Notes under the pieces: model-generated | Databases searched by the model: none | What the model saw: the letters and a program-made list of their open reading frames with translations, nothing else | Told to the model about the DNA's origin: nothing | Position numbers and translations under genes: made by a program | DNA from: Tenericutes bacterium HGW-Tenericutes-2 | GTDB lineage: Bacteria; Bacillota_I; Bacilli_A; Acholeplasmatales; Acholeplasmataceae | Assembly: GCA_002839095.1 (NCBI GenBank) | Contig: PGXL01000010.1 | Span: 1-64,000, forward strand | Length of the DNA: 64,000 nucleotides | Direction of reading: 5' to 3' | Shown here: positions 38,245 through 47,530 of the stretch, one piece after another | How positions within the stretch are numbered: the stretch's first letter is position 1 | Layout: every line of letters begins with the position of its first letter

Positions 38245-38985
38245 GTGAAAGCTATCTTTACAGGATTAAATGGAACAGTTGCACCAGAGGTCGCTAAGTA
38301 TTTTCGAGCTAAAGGTGTTGAAGTTATCCAATACGATAGAAATGTAATTCCAGTTGATAATGAATTTGAAATTGAAGCTTTTTTAAAGCTGCATCAACCC
38401 GAATTATTTCTTCATTTCGCTATGGGTACTCCGGAATGGGCAGGATTATTAGCCAAGCTTGCTAAAAAATTGAAAATAAAATTTATTTATATTAGTACGG
38501 TTAGTGTTTATAGTGGTAAATCCAAGGGTCCAATCACTGTAAAAACAAGTCCTGATGCAGAAGATAATTACGGAAAATATAAAAGAATTTCTGAGGATGC
38601 TGTTTTAAAAAACAATGAAAATGCATATATTCTTAGAATCGGTTGGCAAATCGGGATGAAGCCTGGTTCAAACAATATGATTGACTACCTTTATAAAGAA
38701 ATGGAAAAATCAAATATTATTAAGGCTTCTAGTCAATGGTATCCATCCTGTTCATTTATGGAAGATACAGCAACAGGTATCTATGATGCCATTACCAATC
38801 ACCCTGAGGGCACTTATTTAATCAATTCAAATGATAAGTTTTCGTTTTACGAGATTGTCACCTATCTTTCAAAAATACATCCTACCATCAAGGTATTAGA
38901 ACAAAAAGACTTTATTAAAGACATTAGAATGGTTGATGAACGCATTAAAATTAAAAAATTAAGTGAGCGTTTTAGGTCTTTATAG
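38245..38985 (+). CDS. RmlD-like NAD(P)-dependent sugar-nucleotide reductase
   Basis: 246-residue short-chain dehydrogenase of the extended type. The Rossmann start is FTGLNGTVAPEVA (residues 4-16). YGKYKRISE holds the catalytic Tyr-x-x-x-Lys near residue 112, preceded by ISTVSVYSG with the serine. It resembles dTDP-4-dehydrorhamnose reductase but is shorter than the usual 290-300. The substrate is unknown. AAGGAGG lies ten bases before the ATG. Confidence 0.78.
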   Translation: MKAIFTGLNGTVAPEVAKYFRAKGVEVIQYDRNVIPVDNEFEIEAFLKLHQPELFLHFAMGTPEWAGLLAKLAKKLKIKFIYISTVSVYSGKSKGPITVKTSPDAEDNYGKYKRISEDAVLKNNENAYILRIGWQIGMKPGSNNMIDYLYKEMEKSNIIKASSQWYPSCSFMEDTATGIYDAITNHPEGTYLINSNDKFSFYEIVTYLSKIHPTIKVLEQKDFIKDIRMVDERIKIKKLSERFRSL

Positions 38986-39055
38986 CGCAATCGATTGCAT
39001 TCCAATAAATATTGCTATATAATGCAAGTAGAATACTTGCTAGGGAGGATTCAAT

Positions 39056-39721
39056 ATGAGTAAATTAAAATATGGTTACGGCTGGGCACTAAAATTTCTT
39101 TTAGCTGCTATCTTGGTTGGAATTGGGATTTATATGTTCTTCGCATCTGAAGTTGTATATACAATCACAGGTGTTGCAATCGTGATTTTCTCAATATTTA
39201 GAGTAGTACCATTAATGAAATCACTCAATAAAGAAGTGCTTCGTACAATCAATTTAATTGAGATTATCTTTGATACTCTAATCGGTGTACTTATGGTTTA
39301 CATCGCTCTAACGAGAAATCTTGAAGATGAAGCAATTTGGGGATTAGTTTATCGCTACGCTCTCGCATTCTTCTTCTATATGAGAGGCTTAGTCTATTTT
39401 AATTCTGTTGTCTTCTTTGGGGAAAAAACTGAGGTTCCTAAATTTTGGATACACATCATTTTATTAACAATCGGTGCTATTATAGCGGTTCTACCTGAAT
39501 TTGATTACGGTTCAGTAGCATTATTCCTATTATTTATCTCTATTGTTGGTGCTGGATATTTAGGATATGATGGCTATGGTGGGTATAAGAAATATAGAGA
39601 ATACTCTAAGGATTTAAATATGGCTAAGGAAAAAGAAAAAACGAAGGATCAAGGTATTGAAAAAGAATTACCTCGTCCAATCGTTGATGAAAAGGAAGAA
39701 AAGAGACCTTACGTAAACTAA
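39056..39721 (+). CDS. Uncharacterised membrane protein with charged tail
   Basis: 221 residues. Five to six hydrophobic helices (about residues 10-170) are followed by a glycine/tyrosine-rich stretch YLGYDGYGGYKKYREY and a highly charged lysine/glutamate C-terminal tail of about 40 residues facing the cytosol. No family is recognised. It is monocistronic, with a terminator shared with the convergent HAAS gene. Confidence 0.65.
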   Translation: MSKLKYGYGWALKFLLAAILVGIGIYMFFASEVVYTITGVAIVIFSIFRVVPLMKSLNKEVLRTINLIEIIFDTLIGVLMVYIALTRNLEDEAIWGLVYRYALAFFFYMRGLVYFNSVVFFGEKTEVPKFWIHIILLTIGAIIAVLPEFDYGSVALFLLFISIVGAGYLGYDGYGGYKKYREYSKDLNMAKEKEKTKDQGIEKELPRPIVDEKEEKRPYVN

Positions 39722-39740
39722 GGGAATATTAAAAATGATT

Positions 39741-39772
39741 AGGGTCCATCCATTCGGATGAACCCTATTTTT
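39741..39772 (+). terminator. Terminator between convergent membrane protein genes
   Basis: An 11-bp stem with one mismatch (AGGGTCCATCC / GGATGAACCCT) and an ATTC loop, followed by T-rich sequence. It sits just after one stop and just before the convergent stop. Confidence 0.78.
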
Positions 39773-40775
39773 ATTTATTTTGTTGAATCGATTTTAAAGT
39801 CTTAAACCAAGTTGCTGTAAGGTCAATGAAGACAACAACTACTACAAATCCAGTGATAAATCTAACACCTTTTTCAAAGCCTTCAATAACGCTTAACGAA
39901 TCGAGTTCCATGTAAAATGCAATCGTGTCAAAAACCTCTGGAAGAATGAGCTGTGGATGGTTGATAAAAATTAAGAATAACACAGTCGATAATATTTCAA
40001 AAGCAGTATAAAGAATTGCTAAATTTAGCTTCCATTCCCCATAATATATCTTAAGTAAGCTTACTATGATAGAAATAATTGCAGAAATAATAAAGAATAT
40101 AATGAATGTGTTAGTGACTGATGTATTAAAGATTTGTGTGATCATCACTCCATCGTCATAAATACCAATAACATTCGTATAATCAATTAAGATAATAATG
40201 AATATAATCGAGAACACTGTTCCAATGATTAATCCAATTATACTTTCAGTTTTAGATATTTTTGCTTTATTATTGATTTTAGGGACATCTGGAAGATCCT
40301 TGAGATCCCAACTTCCTTCTCCCTTGGAGTTTCTTGCAACATAATCTATGATCCAAAAAATGATGGTAACCCAAGCAAATGCTCTAATAGCACCACTAAA
40401 TGCATTGGATATAATACTTGCAAAAACTTCTACAATTTGGAGAAATAGACTTTGTGCTTCGATGTTGATTATTGCATCAAAGAACCCAGTTGCAACAGAT
40501 ATTGCGACTACTATAATCATTACAATTTTTAAGGTTTGGATATAGTCTGTATAAAACCAAGGTGAAATAACATATCGTTCTTTGGTTTCATAGTTTTTAG
40601 CTAAAATTCTTGGATGTCCTAATGTCTTTAGAACCTTTTCGATATCCGCACTGGTTGGATTTTCAGGCAGCATATCATTAATGTTCGCTAGAAGTTCACT
40701 TTTCACTTCTTCTCTAACTGATTCTGGTAATCTTTTAGTTACAGCATATATGTAACGGTCTATATAGTTTTTCAT
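39771..40775 (-). CDS. HAAS/DUF1700-type membrane protein partnered with PadR
   Basis: 334 residues. The N-terminal 75 residues form a helical domain (RLPESVREEVKSEL, LKTLGHPRILAKNY) typical of HAAS or permease-prefix domains found beside PadR regulators, followed by about seven hydrophobic segments. Its ATG overlaps the padR stop. Such pairs usually form self-contained envelope-stress or antimicrobial-responsive units; the ligand and output are unknown here. Confidence 0.8.
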   Translation of the reverse strand: MKNYIDRYIYAVTKRLPESVREEVKSELLANINDMLPENPTSADIEKVLKTLGHPRILAKNYETKERYVISPWFYTDYIQTLKIVMIIVVAISVATGFFDAIINIEAQSLFLQIVEVFASIISNAFSGAIRAFAWVTIIFWIIDYVARNSKGEGSWDLKDLPDVPKINNKAKISKTESIIGLIIGTVFSIIFIIILIDYTNVIGIYDDGVMITQIFNTSVTNTFIIFFIISAIISIIVSLLKIYYGEWKLNLAILYTAFEILSTVLFLIFINHPQLILPEVFDTIAFYMELDSLSVIEGFEKGVRFITGFVVVVVFIDLTATWFKTLKSIQQNK

Positions 40776-41110
40776 TTATTTTCCTCCTTAATGATTAAAT
40801 CCATTTCTAAAACAATTTTTCTCCACTCTTCAATCAATGTATTATAGGTATCTAGACCATCCTTGCTCAAGATGTAATACTTTCTTGGTCTTGATTCTGT
40901 CGTATCCCACTCACTTTGAAGCAGTCCTTGAGATTCTAACCTTCTAAGCAGTGGATATAGCGTTCCAGCCTCAATGTTCACTCCTTTTTCTTCTAGTGCT
41001 TGCAAAAGAGAGTACCCATATTGATTGTTTTTGAGTTGACTCAAAACTGCAAGTATTTGAGTTCCTCTTTTTAGTTCGATGATTAAGTTGTTAATTATAT
41101 TCAAATCCAT
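40772..41110 (-). CDS. PadR family transcriptional regulator
   Basis: 112-residue winged-helix regulator. YGYSLLQALEEKG, EAGTLYPLLRRLESQGLL and SRPRKYYILSKDG are the classic PadR DNA-binding and wing motifs, with a short dimerisation helix at the C-terminus. I use the ATG at 41110, eight bases from AAGGAG; ATG and GTG codons just upstream are too close. It probably represses its own operon with the HAAS gene. Confidence 0.9.
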   Translation of the reverse strand: MDLNIINNLIIELKRGTQILAVLSQLKNNQYGYSLLQALEEKGVNIEAGTLYPLLRRLESQGLLQSEWDTTESRPRKYYILSKDGLDTYNTLIEEWRKIVLEMDLIIKEENK

Positions 41111-41295
41111 GCTCATCACTCCTTGTCATTATTATACTGTATGTCATACACTATTGTCAATATATTAATATTATTTTAAATTAATTATGCTGGAATTTTA
41201 TTTTTTAATTTATTAAAGATTTTCTTTTTCGACTTTTTTTTCATAAAAAACTGTTATGATATTAGAGGAATATCTTATTATACATACAAAGGAGC

Positions 41296-41319
41296 GCATT
41301 CAAACACCATTTTGAATGC
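41296..41319 (+). promoter_or_regulatory. Perfect hairpin between Shine-Dalgarno site and start of EamA gene
   Basis: GCATTCAAA and TTTGAATGC form a 9-bp perfect stem with a 6-base loop. AAAGGAG (41288-41294) lies directly 5' and the ATG at 41330 ten bases 3'. Folding would bring the site to about 11 bases from the ATG, so the hairpin may gate or permit translation. It could also be a DNA operator. Confidence 0.55.
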
Positions 41320-41329
41320 ATGGTCATTC

Positions 41330-42259
41330 ATGACGAAACGTGTTCATATCGCAGGAATCTTATTCGCATCTATCTTTGGTTTTTCATTTATGTTTTCTAA
41401 AATTGCACTCGATTTTGTAAGTCCAATTGGGTTAATTGCCTACCGTTTTTTAATTGCGTTTATCGCTTTTGAGATTTTAAGACTCACAAAGGTCGTTAAA
41501 ATTAGATTTCAGAAATCGAGTTTTAAATACATGTTCATGGTTGCACTTTTCCAACCTGTTCTTTATTTTCTACTTGAAACCTTTGGTCTTCAGCTAACAA
41601 CAAGCGGAGAAGCTGGCATGATGATCGCCTTAATTCCGATATTTGTAACCATACTGAGTTCTATTATATTAAAGGAAAAGCCAAATGGAATTCAGTTTAT
41701 CTTTATTCTGCTATCCGTTTCTGGAGTTATATTCATTCAAGTCTTTAAATCAAATGATGGACTAGACGTTAATCTACTCGGATTCCTCCTCTTATTGGGT
41801 GCAGTTCTTGCAGCAGCTTTATTTAATATCGCCTCTAGAACAGCATCTAAAGCATTGAAGCCCTATGAGCTTACCTATTTCATGATGCTATTTGGTGCAG
41901 TTACCTTTAATATTATGTATTTAATTAAGTTAATATCAGAATCTAGAGTTTCTGATTATATAACTAATCTTTATCATATTGAATTATTATTGCCTATTTT
42001 ATATTTAGGAATAGTAGCATCTATTGGTGGTTTCTTCTTAGTCAATTTTGCATTGAGTAAGGCGCCTGCGCATATAACCTCAATATATTCAAATCTTTCC
42101 ACGATTGTTGCTGTCATTGCCGGTGCACTTCTTCTTCAAGAAAAACTATATTATTATCACTATATTGGTAGTTTAATGATTGTCATTGGTGTTTATGGTA
42201 CTGTGTCATTTAGAAGATATCAAAACCTAAAATTTGTGAGTAAAGACATTACAAAATAG
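41330..42259 (+). CDS. EamA/DMT family transporter
   Basis: About 309 residues with ten helices in two EamA repeats. The N-terminal FGFSFMFSKIAL and the second-half ILYLGIVASIGGFFLVNFAL are typical. Family members export amino acids or metabolites; the substrate is unknown. The ATG at 41330 fits the family N-terminus. A TTG at 41312 would extend it by six residues but falls inside the hairpin at 41296-41319. Confidence 0.85.
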   Translation: MTKRVHIAGILFASIFGFSFMFSKIALDFVSPIGLIAYRFLIAFIAFEILRLTKVVKIRFQKSSFKYMFMVALFQPVLYFLLETFGLQLTTSGEAGMMIALIPIFVTILSSIILKEKPNGIQFIFILLSVSGVIFIQVFKSNDGLDVNLLGFLLLLGAVLAAALFNIASRTASKALKPYELTYFMMLFGAVTFNIMYLIKLISESRVSDYITNLYHIELLLPILYLGIVASIGGFFLVNFALSKAPAHITSIYSNLSTIVAVIAGALLLQEKLYYYHYIGSLMIVIGVYGTVSFRRYQNLKFVSKDITK

Positions 42260-42455
42260 AATAAATATATTTAAATACTGATTTGTTAAAAGAGACATCC
42301 TATTTGATGCCTCTTTATATTTATTTCATCATTATTTCAGTATGTTTTTTAAAAATCGAATTAGTTAAAATTACATATCATTTCTTACTTTTTTCTTTCT
42401 TTTCAATTAATTTAATATTAACTTTACGGGACAAATCCATATATATTTATACAAA

Positions 42456-42464
42456 TGTTATAAT
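42456..42464 (+). promoter_or_regulatory. Extended -10 promoter for diguanylate cyclase gene
   Basis: TG-T-TATAAT, 56 bases before the start at 42520, with no clear -35. Nothing else is supported in the gap 42260-42519; an open frame through it lacks a ribosome site. Confidence 0.5.
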
Positions 42465-42519
42465 TATAGTACAAAACACTCCTATGTCATACTCAACCAT
42501 GATTCACCGGAGGCTATTC

Positions 42520-44217
42520 ATGCAATCATTTAGAAGATTTATATTCCCTATTCTTATTATCTTGTTTTTTATTGCAACCTTGTTTAGCATTAATCATAAT
42601 GACTCACATCCCTCCCATATCCAAAATGCATCTATGGATTTATCTGATTGGAATGCAAATCAGATTATTGATTTAGATGGTGAATGGGAGTTTTTTAATC
42701 ATTCACTTCTAGAAGATATTTCAGGCACAGGGACTCTAGTTAACGTTCCTCATTACTGGGAGAATAATCCAGTATACGGAAATCTGCCTTATGGGTACGC
42801 TACCTACCGTTTAACAATTACTGGGCTGAATGAAGATCAAGTCTATGGGATTAGTCTAATTGATGCCGGAACTAGCTATAGATTAAGTGTAAATGGCAAT
42901 ATAATTATGTCTAATGGGGTTGTCTCAAGAACGAGTGATAATTATGAGCCTTATTGGCGAAGCGAAGTTGGTTATTTTTCAGCAGATCAAAATGGTGTTG
43001 CTGTCCTCACGATGGAAATTTCAAATTACGACCATTATCAAGCAGGATTTTGGATTCCCTTGAATATATCAAATGGCTCAACTTTATTTAATTATGAAAT
43101 CATTCATTATGTAATTATCGCCATATTATTTGGCGTCATGATGGCACTTGGTATTTATTTCATAACACTTCATCTTTTATCTAGAAAAGAACAAAAAGCA
43201 TTATCCTTAGGTTTATTTTCGATATTAATTTCTATGAGATTAATTTTCACTGGGCATCGTTTAATTCTAATTCTATTTCCATTTTTATCTTGGAATACAG
43301 TCATTCGAATGGATTATGTTGCTGGCATGCTAATACTTCCAGTCTTTGGCTTATTCATGAGTAGATTGCAGTTTATCCCAATTAAGCGCCAACTAGAGTA
43401 TTTTTATTTTATATTATCCTTGCTAATTATATTGTTTGGATTAGTGCTACCTACATTATATTTACCGGACATGCTCACAATGTTTAAGCTGTTAGTCGTT
43501 GGCTTCTCTCCATTTTATATCTATACATTATATTGTGGATTAAAAAATCAAATTAGAGGTTCTGCATTGATGTTTATTTCAGCAATGATTATGTTTGTTG
43601 CTGTTATGCTTGAATTCTTCTTTGGAGGTAGTATTTATAACTTCTTCTTTGCATCATTTATTATGATTTCGTTTATGTCGATCGCTATTGCAGATGAATT
43701 TTTAGTGATTAAAGCATTTTCTAAAAGTTTAGAGTCTGAAATCGTTATTGATCCTTTAACTAATGTTTATAATAGACTATACTTGAATAAATTAATAGAA
43801 AATGAATCCAAAGGAAGAAATCCATTATCTGGATATTACCATTTATTATTTTTAGATTTAGACAATTTTAAGAATATTAATGATTCCTATGGTCATATCA
43901 TTGGTGATGTGATTCTTTCTATTATTTCAGAAAGATTACGCTCATTCTTTGGTGAACAATCGAATATTATCCGCTATGGTGGAGATGAATTTATTGTCTT
44001 ATATGAATCAGCCGCTGAAACAAATATAGAAACAATCATTCAGTCTTTTAAGCAATACCTTGAAAAAGAGATCTATATTGATGGAAATCCTTATCAAGTC
44101 AAAGGTTCAATTGGTCACTGTCCTTATCATTCAAAGCATGATCGATTGGAAGATGCTATAAAAAATAGCGATGCGCATATGTATAAACAGAAACAAACAA
44201 CGATGCAACAAAATTAG
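42520..44217 (+). CDS. Membrane diguanylate cyclase with extracytoplasmic sensor
   Basis: Predicted to make c-di-GMP. About 565 residues: one N-terminal helix, an extracytoplasmic jelly-roll domain (about 40-190) resembling 7TMR-DISM or GH2-type sugar-binding folds (LDGEWEFF, VPHYWENN, YATYRL), a seven-helix 7TMR-like block (about 195-390) and a GGDEF domain. DPLTNVYNR starts the cyclase domain and the active-site YGGDEF lies near 487. The inhibitory RxxD site is absent. I start at the ATG at 42520 behind CCGGAGG; a longer frame from 42283 has no site. The following gene encodes the opposing phosphodiesterase. Confidence 0.85.
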   Translation: MQSFRRFIFPILIILFFIATLFSINHNDSHPSHIQNASMDLSDWNANQIIDLDGEWEFFNHSLLEDISGTGTLVNVPHYWENNPVYGNLPYGYATYRLTITGLNEDQVYGISLIDAGTSYRLSVNGNIIMSNGVVSRTSDNYEPYWRSEVGYFSADQNGVAVLTMEISNYDHYQAGFWIPLNISNGSTLFNYEIIHYVIIAILFGVMMALGIYFITLHLLSRKEQKALSLGLFSILISMRLIFTGHRLILILFPFLSWNTVIRMDYVAGMLILPVFGLFMSRLQFIPIKRQLEYFYFILSLLIILFGLVLPTLYLPDMLTMFKLLVVGFSPFYIYTLYCGLKNQIRGSALMFISAMIMFVAVMLEFFFGGSIYNFFFASFIMISFMSIAIADEFLVIKAFSKSLESEIVIDPLTNVYNRLYLNKLIENESKGRNPLSGYYHLLFLDLDNFKNINDSYGHIIGDVILSIISERLRSFFGEQSNIIRYGGDEFIVLYESAAETNIETIIQSFKQYLEKEIYIDGNPYQVKGSIGHCPYHSKHDRLEDAIKNSDAHMYKQKQTTMQQN

Positions 44218-44248
44218 AAACATATGATGAAATTAATATGAAATAATT

Positions 44249-44287
44249 GGGTATATATCTGTTTCAATTTACATATATACCCTTTTT
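44249..44287 (+). terminator. Terminator between cyclase and phosphodiesterase genes
   Basis: A perfect 10-bp stem GGGTATATAT / ATATATACCC with a 14-base loop and T tract. The two c-di-GMP genes are therefore likely separate transcripts or linked by read-through. Confidence 0.82.
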
Positions 44288-44322
44288 ATATATAATGAAT
44301 CTATAAAACGAGGTGCACTCCA

Positions 44323-45957
44323 ATGAAAAATTCTAGAATTAATGAAGTAATTGAGTTCGTCAAAAAGTACTATAAAATCATTTCTGTTGTCTTGATTGTT
44401 TTGATGCTCCCGTTGATTTATCTCTTTGTTTATTCAACTGGAGGAATCAAATATGTCTATTCACACTCTATGTATATACCAATACTTCTCGCAGGTATCA
44501 TTATCGGTCCAAAGTTTGGTGTATTTATTGCTTTATCTGCCGGAATTCTATTAGGGCCATTAATGCCTATCGATACAGTAACAAATGAGCCTCAAATCGT
44601 CGTGAACTGGATGTATCGTTTAGTCATTTTTATGATTATTGGATTCACATCTGGACACGCATTTCATAAAATTAAAATGAGTAAACAAAGAATTGATGAA
44701 TTGATGTCGCATAACCAAGAAACGAATATTCCAAACACTAACTTTTTAAAGCGAATTCCTTCCATATTGAAAAATGATGAATATTCACTGATGACAGTAT
44801 TGATTAATAATCATAACAATATCATCGATGTATTAGGTACAGATATTTATCATATCCTATTGAATCAAATTTATACAGAGCTTACGAGTAATTTAAAGGA
44901 TAGAACACTCATCATCCAATCAGATTCAAATAAACTTTGGGTTATGAAACCCTATCTAGACTTAACCAATGATGCTAAATATATTTTGAGTATACTCAAT
45001 AAGCAATGGATAATTAATGATATACCTCTTTATGTTGATTTTTCGATTGGTGCTACTCATGTTGAGCATGGTTTTGATCTAATGAATCTTGATACGTTTG
45101 AATCTGCCGATAATTCAGCGCGTTATGCTCAACTAAATAATATATCTTATATGATTCATGACGAAAATAAACTTAGAAAAAAATCTGATTATGCACTGCT
45201 GGCAACCTTTAAGCATGCTTTAGAAACCAATCAAACATTTTTAACCTATCAACCAAAAATAGATTTAAATACAATGAAGCCCTACGGACTTGAAGCGTTA
45301 ATTCGTTGGCACCACCCTGAAAAAGGACTTATTATGCCCGACTCCTTTATTCCACTTGTAGAAGAGACTAAGCTCATTCATTTATTAACCGATTGGGTTT
45401 TAACCAATACACTGTATAAAATTAAAGCATTTAGAGCATTAGGCATTGAGGTTCCCATATCGATTAACGTTTCTGCAAAAAATCTGTATGACCCTTTCTT
45501 TTTTGAACGTGTGATGAAAAACATCAATAGCTCTGGAGTTGATAAAAAGCTAATCAAGTTTGAAATTACAGAATCCGTTTTAATGATTAATCCAGAGGAA
45601 AGCAAAAATGTTTTAGAAAAGCTTGTTAAACATGGTGTTTTAATTGAGCTTGATGATTTTGGCTCAGGCTACTCATCTTTAGCTTACTTAACTCAATTTC
45701 CTATTTCTACGATTAAAATTGATCGTTTGTTTATGCAAAAAATACTTATCAATTCACAAGTTAGACAAATCGTTAAATCAGCAATTCAACTTTCAAAAGA
45801 CTTAGGTTATAAGGTGGTTGCTGAAGGTGTAGAAACAGCTGAAGTTCTAGATGTTTTAAAGGAGTTTAATTGTGATTATGCTCAAGGGTATTACTTTGCA
45901 AAACCAATTGCTTCAGAAGAAATTGAAGATTGGTATCGAAAAGCACTTCAACCCTAA
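44323..45957 (+). CDS. Membrane EAL-domain c-di-GMP phosphodiesterase
   Basis: Predicted to hydrolyse c-di-GMP to pGpG. 544 residues: three or four N-terminal helices (about 15-120), a degenerate GGDEF-like domain (about 140-285) and an EAL domain. The catalytic set is intact: GLEALIRW (near 322), NVSAKNL, ETES-like KFEITES, DDFGSGYSS (near 443), KIDRLF and VAEGVET. It is expected to be active with Mg2+ or Mn2+. It pairs with the cyclase gene just upstream. Confidence 0.9.
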   Translation: MKNSRINEVIEFVKKYYKIISVVLIVLMLPLIYLFVYSTGGIKYVYSHSMYIPILLAGIIIGPKFGVFIALSAGILLGPLMPIDTVTNEPQIVVNWMYRLVIFMIIGFTSGHAFHKIKMSKQRIDELMSHNQETNIPNTNFLKRIPSILKNDEYSLMTVLINNHNNIIDVLGTDIYHILLNQIYTELTSNLKDRTLIIQSDSNKLWVMKPYLDLTNDAKYILSILNKQWIINDIPLYVDFSIGATHVEHGFDLMNLDTFESADNSARYAQLNNISYMIHDENKLRKKSDYALLATFKHALETNQTFLTYQPKIDLNTMKPYGLEALIRWHHPEKGLIMPDSFIPLVEETKLIHLLTDWVLTNTLYKIKAFRALGIEVPISINVSAKNLYDPFFFERVMKNINSSGVDKKLIKFEITESVLMINPEESKNVLEKLVKHGVLIELDDFGSGYSSLAYLTQFPISTIKIDRLFMQKILINSQVRQIVKSAIQLSKDLGYKVVAEGVETAEVLDVLKEFNCDYAQGYYFAKPIASEEIEDWYRKALQP

Positions 45958-46049
45958 TTTTTTAAAAACAATGAACGTTTTTTATGGAAACTATCTAAAT
46001 TATTGGTATAATAATGAAGAATTATTTTATAGATGAAAGGAAGTATATC

Positions 46050-46583
46050 ATGAGTTATCAAAGTTATTTAAGTCCTAATAATCCATTAGTGACTATCGTT
46101 ATTAAGGATTTAGGAACAATCAAAGTTGAGTTGTTTTACGATGTTGCTCCAAATTCAGTTAGCAATTTTATTAGTCTAGTTCAAAAAAAATACTATGACG
46201 GTCTTAATTTTCACCGTATTATCCCAGGATTTATGATTCAAGGCGGATGGGGGAAAGATAGTTCTTGCCCAATTAAGGGTGAATTCAAATCTAATGGAAT
46301 CAACAATCCTTTGATTCACTCACGCGGTGTCATTTCAATGGCTAGAACCAATGATCCAAATTCTGCTACTTCTCAGTTTTTTATCATGCATCAAAATTCA
46401 CCTCATTTAGATGGAGCATATGCTGCATTTGGTGGAGTGGTTGAAGGAATTGAAGTTGTAGATCAAATTGCAGTCGCACCTAAGGACTTTCGTGATAAGC
46501 CATTCAAGGATATTATCATCGAAAAAATGACGGTAGATTTAAAGGGTAATAATTATCCTGCACCAGTCTGCTATCAAAGATAA
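46050..46583 (+). CDS. Cyclophilin-type peptidyl-prolyl isomerase
   Basis: Cytosolic prolyl isomerase of about 177 residues. FHRIIPGFMIQGG (near residue 55) and SQFFIMHQNSPHLDG (near 108) contain the catalytic Arg, Phe and Gln set; AFGGVVEG is the usual C-terminal motif. The ATG at 46050 follows AAAGGAAG and is preferred over the frame start at 46014. One base separates its stop from the rluF start, so the two are co-translated. Confidence 0.92.
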   Translation: MSYQSYLSPNNPLVTIVIKDLGTIKVELFYDVAPNSVSNFISLVQKKYYDGLNFHRIIPGFMIQGGWGKDSSCPIKGEFKSNGINNPLIHSRGVISMARTNDPNSATSQFFIMHQNSPHLDGAYAAFGGVVEGIEVVDQIAVAPKDFRDKPFKDIIIEKMTVDLKGNNYPAPVCYQR

Positions 46584-46584
46584 A

Positions 46585-47280
46585 ATGGCAACCAGAATTA
46601 ATAAATACTTAAGTGAGGTTGGCTATTGTTCAAGACGAGAAGCTGACCGTTTGATTGAAAAATCAATGGTTAAGATTAATGGTAAAATTGCATCATTAGG
46701 TGATCAAGTTGAGGAAACAGATAGTGTAACCGTTGAAGGAAGAAATGTTAAACCCCACAACGATTTTGTTTATATCGCTCTCAACAAGCCTGTTGGTATT
46801 ACTTCAACTACTGACCAAAAAATCAGAGGAAATATCATCGATTTCATGCAGTATCCAAAGCGTATATTTCATGTCGGAAGATTAGATAAAGACTCAGAAG
46901 GCTTAATCTTAATGACCAATGATGGAGATATCGTCAATGAAATATTGAGAGCAGAAAATGCGCATGAAAAAGAATATATTGTCCAGGTTGATCGTGTACT
47001 TTCAGCTGATTTCGCTTCTAAAATGTCATCTGGTGTTCCTATCTTAAATACGATTACTAAGCCATGCATAGTCGAAAAGCTAGGTCCAAAGCGGTTTAAA
47101 ATCATTTTAACTGAAGGAATGAATCGACAAATTCGAAGAATGTGTGAATTCTTTGGATATGGTGTCGTTTCACTGAAGCGAACACGCATTATGAATATCA
47201 CATTGGATGTCCCTGTTGGAAAATACAGATATTTAACCGAAGATGAAAAACAAACATTATTTAGTTTATTGAATAAATAG
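46585..47280 (+). CDS. rluF: 23S rRNA pseudouridine synthase, RluF/RluB-like
   Basis: 231-residue enzyme with an N-terminal S4 RNA-binding domain (RINKYLSEVGYCSRREADRL) and an RsuA-type catalytic domain. The catalytic aspartate is in GRLDKDSEGLI near residue 100; HEKEYIVQVD and EGMNRQIRRMCEFFGY are RluF-type motifs. It has no clear Shine-Dalgarno site and probably depends on coupling to the isomerase gene. RluB cannot be excluded. Confidence 0.86.
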   Translation: MATRINKYLSEVGYCSRREADRLIEKSMVKINGKIASLGDQVEETDSVTVEGRNVKPHNDFVYIALNKPVGITSTTDQKIRGNIIDFMQYPKRIFHVGRLDKDSEGLILMTNDGDIVNEILRAENAHEKEYIVQVDRVLSADFASKMSSGVPILNTITKPCIVEKLGPKRFKIILTEGMNRQIRRMCEFFGYGVVSLKRTRIMNITLDVPVGKYRYLTEDEKQTLFSLLNK

Positions 47281-47305
47281 CTCAGAGCAATCTGAGCTTT
47301 TTTTT
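47279..47305 (+). terminator. Terminator after rluF
   Basis: The stem AGCTCAGA / TCTGAGCT with a GCAA tetraloop is followed by a T run; it begins in the stop codon. Confidence 0.92.
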
Positions 47306-47530
47306 ATCCGTGAAATGAACTTAATAATTAGCAAAAAAACTTAGATTTACAATATCAAAAAAGACTGTTATTTTCGTCTAAAAATCTTAAATCGTTATGT
47401 AAACCGCTTACTTTTAGAATGAATACAAATGTAAGATTTTTCTGATAACACTTTCAGTTAGAAAATGGTTTTTCCCCTCTTTTCTTTTCAAAATTTATTG
47501 ATATAATGATTGCACAAAGGGAGTGATACC

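Noticed and set aside
42283-42519. N-terminal extension of the diguanylate cyclase
   Set aside because: The frame is open, but it crosses a promoter-like TGTTATAAT and lacks a ribosome site; CCGGAGG supports the ATG at 42520.
47281-47530. LexA-type operator before the Y-family polymerase
   Set aside because: No GAAC-N-GTTC palindrome was found in the gap.
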